Positions 46,976 through 54,312 of a DNA stretch of 64,000 nucleotides are shown in pieces; the stretch's first letter is position 1, and each line of letters starts with the position of its first letter. Both the position numbers and the translations under genes were made by a program. The notes beneath the pieces are model-generated. The model saw nothing but the letters and a program-made list of their open reading frames with translations, had not been told where the DNA came from and made no database searches. Source of the stretch: Streptomyces vietnamensis (GTDB taxonomy: Bacteria > Actinomycetota > Actinomycetes > Streptomycetales > Streptomycetaceae); NCBI RefSeq assembly GCF_000830005.1, contig NZ_CP010407.1, positions 4,778,001 through 4,842,000 of the forward strand, in the 5' to 3' direction.

Positions 46976-48073
46976 ATGTCCATCGGTGTGCTGCAGACCG
47001 CGTTACCTGCCGGACCGCTCGCCTCGACCGCCGACTCGCTCGCGCTGACCGCCGAGCCGCTCGCCTCGACCATCGAGCCGCTCGCCTCGACCATCGAGCA
47101 GCCCGCGCCGGCCGTCGAGCGGCTCCAGTCCATGATCCGGCAGGTCAAGGACGGGCTGAGCTTCGACCGCACGATCTCCCGCCGGTTCGTGCACCGCGCC
47201 TCGGTGACGGAGGTCTTCCTCACCGACGCGGCCGCCGCCGGGGCCGACCGCTTCCTGGTCGGCGCCCAACTGCCCCGGAACCACGCGCTGTACCGCCCGG
47301 AGGAGACCGGGCAGTGCGACTTCATGCTCCTCGTCGAGACCGTGCGCCAGGCCGGCATCTTCCTGAGCCACCGCTACCACGACGTGCCGCTCGGCCACCA
47401 CTTCATCTTCAAAGCGCTGTCGCTGCGCATCAGCGACCCGGCCGCCCTCCGGGTCGGCTCCGGGCCGCTCGCGGCGGTCCTCGACGTCAAGGTCGTGACC
47501 CCCGCCGGCGCGCGGAACCCGCGCCGCTTCGACGCCCGCTTCGACATGGTGATCGAGGTCGGCGGCCGGGAGTGCGCCCGCGCCTCCGCCGGGGTCGTCG
47601 TGATCGACGGCGTACGGTACGGGCGACTGCGGCAGCGCGGCCGGATCGCGGAGACCGTCCCGCAGACGAGTGCCCCGGCGTACGGGGCGGGCGCCGGCGA
47701 CGACCGGGCGGTGTTGCTCCCCGTACCCGCCGAAGAGGCGCGGCCCCTGCCGGACGGCACCCGGGAATGGCGGCTGCACGTCGACCCCACGCACCCCGGC
47801 TACTTCGAGCACCCCTCGGACCACGTGCCCGGGATGCTGCTCCTGGAGGCCTTCCGACAGGCGGCCCGACAGACGGCTCGGCAGACGGCTCAGGGGACGG
47901 CGGGAGGTGCGGCGCTGACCACGCTGACCTCTCTGGACGCCGAATTCGCCGTCTTCGGCGAGCTGGCCGAGGCCGTGGCCGTCGAGGCCACGGCGGGGGA
48001 GGACGGCCGGGTGCGCCTCTCCGCCACCCAGGGCGCACGCGTCCTCGCCACGGCCGTGGCCCGGTGCGCGTGA
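46976..48073 (+). CDS. AfsA-family gamma-butyrolactone-type signal synthase
   Basis: A 365-residue protein with two AfsA hotdog repeats. AfsA-type enzymes join a beta-ketoacyl-ACP to dihydroxyacetone phosphate in butanolide and butenolide hormone synthesis. Conserved sequences include LLVETVRQAGIFLSHRYHDVPLG in repeat 1 and MLLLEAFRQAARQ in repeat 2. The first ~50 residues are a repeat-expanded Ala/Ser/Leu stretch (LASTIEPLASTIEQP), absent from typical homologues. It is controlled by the adjacent TetR-type receptor and is followed by a LysR-HTH protein and a HAD phosphatase in the same direction. Confidence 0.88.
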   Translation: MSIGVLQTALPAGPLASTADSLALTAEPLASTIEPLASTIEQPAPAVERLQSMIRQVKDGLSFDRTISRRFVHRASVTEVFLTDAAAAGADRFLVGAQLPRNHALYRPEETGQCDFMLLVETVRQAGIFLSHRYHDVPLGHHFIFKALSLRISDPAALRVGSGPLAAVLDVKVVTPAGARNPRRFDARFDMVIEVGGRECARASAGVVVIDGVRYGRLRQRGRIAETVPQTSAPAYGAGAGDDRAVLLPVPAEEARPLPDGTREWRLHVDPTHPGYFEHPSDHVPGMLLLEAFRQAARQTARQTAQGTAGGAALTTLTSLDAEFAVFGELAEAVAVEATAGEDGRVRLSATQGARVLATAVARCA

Positions 48074-48126
48074 CCGTGCGGCGAAAGGTCCAGGGGAAGA
48101 ACGGACGAGCGTAGAAAGGCAGAAGG

Positions 48127-48540
48127 ATGGAACTCCAGCACTTACGGGCCTTCCGCGAAGTGGCCCGGGAACTCAGCTTCACCCGCGCGGCCCACAACCT
48201 GCACTACTCCCAGCCCGCGGTGACCGCGCAGATCAAGGGCCTGGAAGAGGACATGGGAGCCTCGCTGTTCCAGCGGCGCGGCAACCGTTCCGTGGAACTC
48301 ACGCCGGCCGGGGCGCGCCTGCGCCCGCTCGCGGAGCAGATCCTCGAACTGGTCGAGACGGCGCAGTACGAGATCGCCGACCCCGCACCCGCGCCCGCCA
48401 GGGCGAGCAGGCGGATGCCCCCGCTCGGCGGCAACGGCTTCGGTGCCGGCCGACTGGCTGAAGGCCACCTGACCGATGGCCGCCTGACCGACAGTCGCCT
48501 CGCCGACGGCCGGCTCACCGGCAGAGGGAGAAGAGCATGA
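48127..48540 (+). CDS. LysR-type HTH-only protein (137 aa)
   Basis: Residues 1-75 are a complete LysR wHTH (MELQHLRAFREVARELSFTRAAHNLHYSQPAVTAQIKGLEEDMG) with the usual linker start. The effector-binding domain is missing. In its place is a Gly/Arg/Leu/Asp repeat tail (GRLAEGHLTDGRLTDSRLAD). The stop overlaps the HAD start (ATGA), so the gene is intact and coupled. It may compete with a full LysR or be a DNA-binding adaptor; a decayed regulator is the alternative. Confidence 0.75.
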   Translation: MELQHLRAFREVARELSFTRAAHNLHYSQPAVTAQIKGLEEDMGASLFQRRGNRSVELTPAGARLRPLAEQILELVETAQYEIADPAPAPARASRRMPPLGGNGFGAGRLAEGHLTDGRLTDSRLADGRLTGRGRRA

Positions 48541-49301
48541 GCATCGCTCCCGCGCGGGCCGCGTTCTTCGACGTGGACGAGACCCTGATCACCTGCAAGA
48601 GCATGGCCTGCGTCCTCGCCCGGTACTGGGGGCGCGGGGAGGTGGCCGCCCGCAGACTCGCCTCGGCACGCGCCTCGCTCCAGCGCCAGATCCGCGAGGG
48701 CGTGCCCCGCGAGCAGGTGAACCGTTCCTTCTTCCGCTTCCTCGCCGGAAGTCACCTGGACGACCTGGAGACCTGTGGCCGGGAGTGGTACGAGACGGCC
48801 CGCGCCGGCGGACTGCTCCACGCCCCCGTGTACGAGGCGCTGCGCCGCCACCGGGACGCCGGCGACCTGATCGTCCTCGTCTCCGGAGCCTTCTCCGCCT
48901 GCCTGGACCCGCTGGCCCGGGAGATCGGCGCTGATCTGGTGGTGTGCACCGTCCCCGAGGTGACCTCGCAGGGACGGCTCACCGGAGAACTGTCCGGCCC
49001 GCCCATGATCGGCGAACCCAAGGCCGAGGCCGCCCGCCGGATCATCTCGGCCTTCGGCCTCGCCGCCGAGGAGTGTTTCGCGTACGCCGACGACGAGAGC
49101 GACCTGCCGCTGCTGCGCTCCGTCGGTCATCCGGTCCTGGTGGGCGAAGGACCGATCTCCGCCCCGGCGTCGGAGACGGCGTCCTGGTCCCGACTGCCGG
49201 GCCCCGAGCCGGTGGCCCCGCCCGTTTCCCCGGCCGCCTCCCCCACCGCCTCCCCGGCGGCCGCGCGGCCCGCGCACACCCTGACGCCACGGGCGGCTTG
49301 A
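48537..49301 (+). CDS. HAD-IB phosphatase
   Basis: A 254-residue haloacid-dehalogenase phosphatase of the SerB-like IB group: FFDVDETLI (DxDxT), LVSGAFSACL (motif II), GEPKAEAARR (motif III lysine) and YADDESDLPLL (motif IV). A low-complexity Pro/Ala/Ser tail of ~50 residues follows. In AfsA-type pathways a phosphatase must remove the phosphate derived from dihydroxyacetone phosphate, and this gene is well placed for that step, but a substrate assignment is inference. Confidence 0.83.
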   Translation: MSIAPARAAFFDVDETLITCKSMACVLARYWGRGEVAARRLASARASLQRQIREGVPREQVNRSFFRFLAGSHLDDLETCGREWYETARAGGLLHAPVYEALRRHRDAGDLIVLVSGAFSACLDPLAREIGADLVVCTVPEVTSQGRLTGELSGPPMIGEPKAEAARRIISAFGLAAEECFAYADDESDLPLLRSVGHPVLVGEGPISAPASETASWSRLPGPEPVAPPVSPAASPTASPAAARPAHTLTPRAA

Positions 49302-49602
49302 GGCTCCGGACCAGGACGCGGACCTTCCCGCCGCCGCGGCCCGTCACGAAAGCCCTGCCTGTCACGGGAGCTCTGACCGTCACGGAATTCCCGCCCGTCA
49401 CGGGAGTCCTGTCGGTCACGGAATCCCCGCCCGTCACGGAAGCTCTGACCTTGCGTGAGTCCCGCCGCCACGCTGGCTCCGAGGGCCCGGGACGCCTCCG
49501 TAACCCTCGTAACCCTCGTAACTCCCGTAACGCCTCCCCTCCTTGGGCAAGCCCCCACGTGCGCAAGGCCCCCACGCGTACCCCCGCCCCGGCCTCTCCC
49601 CG
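49302..49602. repeat. Tandem-repeat-filled gap
   Basis: The gap between the HAD gene and the convergent TetR gene holds no supported gene. Bases ~49340-49450 are repeats of a 15-18 bp unit around CCCGTCACGGGAGTCCTG and GTCACGGAATTCCCG; 49498-49535 repeat CGTAACCCT. Confidence 0.75.
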
Positions 49603-50208
49603 TCAGTCGCCGCCACCGGCGCCCGACAACGCGGGCTCCAAAACGTCCCACACCTCGCTCACCAGCTCGGCGGGACCGGTCCCGTCCGCCGCCGTCACCA
49701 CGGCGGGGGCGCCGACCAGGAGGGCCACGACGAGCCGGGCCAACGGCTCGGCCGGGTGGGCGGTGCGGATCGAGCCCTCCTCCTGGCCCCTGCGGATCAG
49801 GAGTGCGACGACACCGCAGAGCCTGCCGAGGTGCACGGGCACGGTTTCCTCCGCGCGGGCGGCGTCCATGACCAGGCGCAGTCCGGCGGCGAAGGGCACG
49901 TCCTCGGACACCCGTCGGGCGAGGTCCAGGAGCAGTCTCCGCAGGACGGGCAGGGCCGCGCCGCTCTCCTCCGCCTCGCCGGCGGCGGTGGCGAGGGCGT
50001 CGGCCCAGGCCGCCTCGAAGGAGCGGGTCAGTTCGCCGGCGAGGTCGGCTTTCGAGGAGAAGTGTCCGTAGAGGGCTCCCTTGGTCAGTCCGGTGCGGGC
50101 CGTGATGTCGGCCAGGTTCGTCCCCGCGAATCCGTGCAGGGCGAACTCGGCGGCTGCCGCACCGAGCACCAGGTCATAGGTCATGCGGGCCCTGTCCTGT
50201 TGCCTCAC
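49603..50208 (-). CDS. Second TetR-family regulator (receptor or pseudo-receptor-like)
   Basis: A 201-residue TetR protein: HTH RMTYDLVLGAAAAEFALHGFAGTNLADITARTGLTKGALYGHFSSKADLA, then a C-terminal ligand domain (AGLRLVMDAARAEETVPVHLGRLCGVVALLIRRGQEEG) similar in layout to Streptomyces butanolide receptors and pseudo-receptors. It is divergent from a class-D flavoprotein gene, with an ARE-like site between them. A GTG start at 50208 follows GGAGG. It might bind a different ligand, such as an antibiotic intermediate. Confidence 0.82.
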   Translation of the reverse strand: MRQQDRARMTYDLVLGAAAAEFALHGFAGTNLADITARTGLTKGALYGHFSSKADLAGELTRSFEAAWADALATAAGEAEESGAALPVLRRLLLDLARRVSEDVPFAAGLRLVMDAARAEETVPVHLGRLCGVVALLIRRGQEEGSIRTAHPAEPLARLVVALLVGAPAVVTAADGTGPAELVSEVWDVLEPALSGAGGGD

Positions 50209-50268
50209 CGGGTGTCCGCCTCCCTTCCGCTGTCGTGGCCCTCCATGTCTCTCATGACGGCCTCTCAG

Positions 50269-50295
50269 AAAATACCTTCCAGATCGAATCTTTTT
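50269..50295. promoter_or_regulatory. Degenerate ARE-like element
   Basis: The stretch carries TACCTTCC at 50273-50280 and CGAATCTTTTT at 50285-50295, in an A+T-rich island between a TetR gene and the flavoprotein start at 50345. The left arm matches the ATACCTTC half-site of the two clearer palindromes nearby. The right arm is displaced by about four bases. Confidence 0.42.
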
Positions 50296-50344
50296 CCAGT
50301 CGCATCAGCACCACCACTGAACCTCCACTCAAGGAGTACGTGTC

Positions 50345-51511
50345 ATGACAGTCCTCGACGCCCCCGGCACCCTCGACGCCCCCGTCTCCCTCGATGGCCC
50401 CGTCTCCCTCGACGCCGGCGCCCTCCCGGCCGTCGCCGCGCTCCACGCCGAGGAGGCCGAGCGGACCGGACGGCTCCACCCCGAGGTCGTCGGGGCGATG
50501 ACCGTCGCCGGCCTCGCCCGGCACTTCGTGCCCCGCCGCTGGGGCGGTACGGCCGGAGGCTTCGCCGAACTGCTCGACACGGTCGCCGGAGTCGGCTCGG
50601 CCTGCGCCTCCACCGCCTGGTGCGCGGTGCTGCTCGCCGCCCACGGCCGCCTCGCCGCGCACCTGCCGGCCGAGGGACAGCGCGAACTGTGGGGCGACTC
50701 GCCGGACGTGCGCGTCGCGGCGGCGATCGTGCCCCCGGCCGGCCGGCTCGTCCCGGCGCCCGGCGGCTGGACCCTGTCGGGGGAGTGGGGCTTCGCCAGC
50801 GGGGTCGAGCACGTCGACTGGGTGCTCCTCGCCTCCCTCGACCACTCGGGGGGCGGGGCCCCCGCGTACCGGGTGCTCGCGGTGCCGCGCGAGGCGGTCC
50901 GGATCCGTGAGACCTGGGACGCGGTCGGGCTCCGCGCCACCGGCAGCCACAGCGTCACGGTCGACGGGGTGTTCGTGCCCGAACATCGCGCCTTCCTCCG
51001 CGAAGCCCTGGTGACCGGCGTCGCCGACGCCGACGCGGCCCCCTGCCACCGGGTGCCGTACCAGCTGGTCGCGGCCCTCCTCTTCGCCGCCCCCGCACTC
51101 GGCGCGGCGCGCGGAGCCCTGGAGGCCTGGACCCTCCTCGTCGGCTCCCCCCCCCTCCCCGACGGGCGGCCGCTCGCCGACGAGCCGACGGTCCAGCAGA
51201 CCCTGGCCCGCTGCTCCGCCGAGATCGACGCGGCCCGCCTGCTCCTGGAGGCGGCGGCGGCGCGGGCGGACGGCCTGAGGGCGGGCCCGGCCGACGCGGC
51301 CCTCAACCAGCGCGACGCGGCCCTCGCCGTCGACCTGCTCACCGGCGCGGTGGAACGTCTCATGCGCACCGGCGGCGCCCGCGGCCTCATCGCGGGCGGC
51401 GGCCTGGAGCGCGCCTGGCGCGACATCCACGCGATCGCCGCCCACGCGGCCCTCCAGCCCGCCCCGGCGGCCGCGGCCTACGCGGCCACGGTCTTCCCCT
51501 CGGGAGCCTGA
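50345..51511 (+). CDS. Acyl-CoA-dehydrogenase-fold flavoprotein (class D monooxygenase-like)
   Basis: A 388-residue protein with the acyl-CoA dehydrogenase fold: VAGVGSACASTAWCAVLLAAHGR for FAD/FMN binding, LSGEWGFASGVEHVDWVLLAS in the middle beta domain and the C-terminal LERAWRDIHAIAAHAAL. That last segment matches flavin-dependent hydroxylases of the HpaB/HsaA/ActVA-ORF5 group rather than true dehydrogenases (no catalytic Glu position is obvious). It may hydroxylate an aromatic or amine intermediate, or oxidise an acyl thioester. AAGGAG precedes the ATG. A TetR gene faces it. Confidence 0.78.
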   Translation: MTVLDAPGTLDAPVSLDGPVSLDAGALPAVAALHAEEAERTGRLHPEVVGAMTVAGLARHFVPRRWGGTAGGFAELLDTVAGVGSACASTAWCAVLLAAHGRLAAHLPAEGQRELWGDSPDVRVAAAIVPPAGRLVPAPGGWTLSGEWGFASGVEHVDWVLLASLDHSGGGAPAYRVLAVPREAVRIRETWDAVGLRATGSHSVTVDGVFVPEHRAFLREALVTGVADADAAPCHRVPYQLVAALLFAAPALGAARGALEAWTLLVGSPPLPDGRPLADEPTVQQTLARCSAEIDAARLLLEAAAARADGLRAGPADAALNQRDAALAVDLLTGAVERLMRTGGARGLIAGGGLERAWRDIHAIAAHAALQPAPAAAAYAATVFPSGA

Positions 51512-51546
51512 TCGGGGGTGGCTGTGCGCGGCAGAGAGGGAGGGGG

Positions 51547-51578
51547 CTATACGTGCGGTGTATAAACCGTGCGTATAG
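51547..51578. promoter_or_regulatory. 12-bp inverted repeat operator
   Basis: CTATACGTGCGG and CCGTGCGTATAG form a 12+12 dyad (10 of 12 paired) around TGTATAAA, located directly before the small membrane protein start at 51587. It probably binds an unknown regulator; the central TATAAA may be a -10 element. Confidence 0.55.
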
Positions 51579-51586
51579 TCGGGCAC

Positions 51587-52099
51587 ATGGCATCGCCTGT
51601 ACCCACACCCACACCCACATCCACGCCCACATCCACACCCACGCCCCTCGGCCCCCGTTTCCTGAAGGCGCTGGTCGTCTCCGCCCTCGGAGTCGCCGCC
51701 TCGCACCTGATCCTGTCCGACACGCTCTCCCTGTCGTTCGCGGGTCAGGCGGCCTCGACGCTCGGGGCCGGGCCCGGGTACTCCGCAGACCAGGCGTTCA
51801 CCACGGCGCTCATCAACACGTTCCTGGTCATGCCGGTGGTCCTGTGGATCGGGATGCTCGTCGCGGGGGAGCGGCGGGTGGGGCCGATGGTGCTGGTGGG
51901 GGTGGCCGCCTGGATCACGGCCGTGGGGAACGGCATCGATCTGATCGACGACGCCCCCGGCGCCCTCCTCCCGTTCCGCTCCCTCGCCCTCGTCGTCGGC
52001 GTGACCGCCCTGGCCTCCCTGATACGACGGAAGACCAGGGGCGGCGGGGGCTGCCAGGGCCTGTCCGGCCGCCTCGGGCCACGCGCCTGGTCCTCCTGA
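51587..52099 (+). CDS. Four-helix membrane protein with PT-rich N-terminus
   Basis: A 170-residue protein: a repeat N-terminus (PTPTPTSTPTSTPTP) from tandem 6-base DNA repeats, then about four hydrophobic helices (LVVSALGVAASHLIL, LINTFLVMPVVLWIGMLVAG, VGVAAWITAVGNGI, LALVVGVTALASLI). No functional motif is seen. It sits directly behind a strong inverted repeat and 13 bases before the kinase gene. Function unknown. Confidence 0.6.
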   Translation: MASPVPTPTPTSTPTSTPTPLGPRFLKALVVSALGVAASHLILSDTLSLSFAGQAASTLGAGPGYSADQAFTTALINTFLVMPVVLWIGMLVAGERRVGPMVLVGVAAWITAVGNGIDLIDDAPGALLPFRSLALVVGVTALASLIRRKTRGGGGCQGLSGRLGPRAWSS

Positions 52100-52112
52100 T
52101 GACGATCTGGAC

Positions 52113-52636
52113 ATGACCACGTTGTTCCTGACGATCGGCCTGCCCGGGGCCGGAAAGACCACGAGGGCTCGGGAACTCGCCCTGGAATACGGCGCCCTGC
52201 GGCTGACGCCGGACGAGTGGATGATTCCATTGTTCGGCGAGCCGGAGGCGGACGGGAAGCGCGACGTGCTGGAAGGCCGGCTGCTCTGGACCGCACTGGA
52301 GGCGCTGAGACTCGGAACCGACGTGGTCCTGGATTTCGGATGCTGGTCCCGTGACGAGAGGTCCGCGATCCGCTGCCTGGCGGAGTCCGTGGGGGCATCC
52401 TGCCGCCTGGTGTACCTGCCGGTGGACCACGAGACCCAACGTGCTCGCATCGCCCGCCGCCAGTCGACCACCCCGGATCAGACCTTCCCCATCAGCGATG
52501 CGGACCTCGCGCACTGGAGGACGCTCTTCGAGGAGCCCGACGCCGCCGAACTGGGCGGCACGAGGTGGGAGGTCCGCCTCCTGGGTGGCCGGGCTGGGCG
52601 GAGTGGGCTGCCGATCGGTGGCCGTCGCTCGCGTGA
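52113..52636 (+). pseudogene. AAA/P-loop kinase-like gene with C-terminal frameshift
   Basis: The first ~150 residues form a P-loop kinase domain of the zeta-toxin-like/polynucleotide-kinase-like class: IGLPGAGKTTRARELAL (Walker A), DVVLDFGCWSRDERSA (Walker B region) and YLPVDHETQRARIARRQ (lid). The reading frame then runs on to 52973, overlapping the opposing P450 gene, with a tail unlike any protein. The +2 frame from 52574 instead reads PPPGWPGWAEWAADRWPSLA and stops at 52636, which is the ending I expect for this family. A one-base indel near 52,560-52,574 is likely; sequencing error is possible. Confidence 0.65.
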
Positions 52637-52827
52637 ACCCGCCCGGGCGCGGCTCGGCACCCGGCGGAAGTCCGCCGGACAGGCCCTGGGCCGCGATGCC
52701 GGCCGTCACGGGAGCCGCATCCGGTCCCGCCACGGCCGGAGCCGTCCGGCCGCAGCACCTGCACCTGCGCCCGGACCTGACCGACGTACGAGTCAGGCTC
52801 CCACGTACAGCTCACTGGCCGAGGTGC

Positions 52828-54207
52828 TCACGTGCCGCTGGGTGAGAGGCTGGTCTCGCGATCGCGCAGAGTGGCGCACAGCTCCGAGCCGGGGCGGAGC
52901 TGCAGCCCGGCGGCGGGGGCGACCTCCCCCGGGTCGATGTCCAGGTGGAACCGCTGGGCGAGCGTCGCGATGACGAGCGCCATCTCGACGAGGGCGAAGC
53001 GCGCGCCGAGGCACGTACGGGCGCCGCCGCTGAAGGGGAACCATGCCTGTTCGGACGCGTCGTCCTTCCGGTGCGGGTCCCACCGTTCGGGGCGGAAGGC
53101 GTCCGGGTCGGGGAACCAGCGAGGGTCGCGGTGCGTGGACCACGGGCTGCAGCAGATCATCGTCCCGGGCGGGAGCGGCGTGCCGCCCAGGACGGCGCCC
53201 TCCCGCGTGATCCGAGGGATGAGGATCCAGGCGGGCGGGTAAAGGCGGAGGGCTTCCTTGACGATCTGCTTGGTCCAGGTCAGCCGGTCGTAGTCGTCGA
53301 AGGTGGGCGGACGCCCGCCGAGGACGGTGTCGAGCTCTTCACCGAGCCTGTCCCGTACCTCGGGCGCGGAGGACAGGAGGTACCAGCACCACGTCAGTCC
53401 GACGGAGGTGGTCTCGTGGCCGGCGGCCCAGAGCGTCACCGCCTCGTCGCGCACCTGCCGTGGCGTCAGCCGTCGGCCCTCCTCGTCCTCGGCGGCGAGC
53501 AGCGTGCTCAGTACGTCGTCACCGGTGCCGGCCTCGGCGGCTTCCTCCTGTCGTGCGCGGATGAGCCGGGCGATCTCGGCGTCGACGGTGGCGATCGCGG
53601 CGAGGACGCGCCGTCGTGCCGGCGTACGCACCCAGTCGGGCAGGAGCATGCCGATGCCGCGCAGTTCGGCGCCGAGTTCGAGCGCGGTGACCTCCATGGC
53701 CTCGGCGAGGGTACGGGCGCGGTCGCCGAGGTCGTTGCCGAAGAGCGTACGGACGACGATCCGTTGGGTGAGGAGGTTCATCTCCCCCTCCACGTCGATC
53801 CGGTGCCCGTCCGCCCAGCCGTCCGCCGCGTCCAGGGCGCACTCGACCATCGTGGCGGCGTAACCCCGTACCTGGCGGGGGCGGACGGACGGCTGGACGA
53901 GGCCGCGCTTGCGACGCCAGTCGGCACCCTGACTGAGGATGACGCTCTCGCCGACGAGCTGCCGGAACACCCAGCTGATGTCGACGGGCGGAAAGAGGTC
54001 CTGGCTGCCGCCGAAGAGCTCCGCGATGTGGTCGGGATGGGAAAGGAGGGTCAGCCGTTTCGAGCCGAGCGACCAGCCGACCACGTCGCCGCAGTCATCG
54101 CGCAGATGGGCGAGGAACGCGAGGGGGTCACGGCGAAAGGCGGGGAGGTTGCCGAGGAGCGGCAACCCGGATGGACCGGATACGGGACGAAAAGGGATGG
54201 TATGCAC
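52828..54207 (-). CDS. Cytochrome P450
   Basis: A 459-residue P450. The I-helix oxygen-binding motif is AGHETT (in LWAAGHETTSVGLTW), the K-helix ExxR is KEALRLYPPAW and the heme loop is FPFSGGARTCLGARFA with the ligand cysteine. The N-terminus (PGSGP-like VSGPSGLPLLGNLPAFRRDPLAF) matches soluble or terpene-oxidising bacterial P450s. It reads from the KAS-III-like gene with a 105-base gap, so the two form a probable operon. The substrate is unknown; avenolide-type butenolide synthesis in other Streptomyces also uses a P450. Confidence 0.88.
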   Translation of the reverse strand: MHTIPFRPVSGPSGLPLLGNLPAFRRDPLAFLAHLRDDCGDVVGWSLGSKRLTLLSHPDHIAELFGGSQDLFPPVDISWVFRQLVGESVILSQGADWRRKRGLVQPSVRPRQVRGYAATMVECALDAADGWADGHRIDVEGEMNLLTQRIVVRTLFGNDLGDRARTLAEAMEVTALELGAELRGIGMLLPDWVRTPARRRVLAAIATVDAEIARLIRARQEEAAEAGTGDDVLSTLLAAEDEEGRRLTPRQVRDEAVTLWAAGHETTSVGLTWCWYLLSSAPEVRDRLGEELDTVLGGRPPTFDDYDRLTWTKQIVKEALRLYPPAWILIPRITREGAVLGGTPLPPGTMICCSPWSTHRDPRWFPDPDAFRPERWDPHRKDDASEQAWFPFSGGARTCLGARFALVEMALVIATLAQRFHLDIDPGEVAPAAGLQLRPGSELCATLRDRETSLSPSGT

Positions 54208-54312
54208 ACGGGGCTAACGACCTGCTGATTCAACGGTTCCGCGGCCCGTGTGCGCGGCCGGGACCGGAGGCCCTGAGACGAGGAGAACCTCAGGACCAAC
54301 CGATTCGGCCGC

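Noticed and set aside
49316..49540. Coding frame across the repeats between HAD and TetR genes
   Set aside because: Frames there only reflect 15-18 bp and 9 bp repeats and contain no plausible protein.
52637..52973. C-terminal tail of the kinase reading frame
   Set aside because: Arg/Pro-rich sequence unlike the family and overlapping the P450 3' end; the other frame gives a proper ending.
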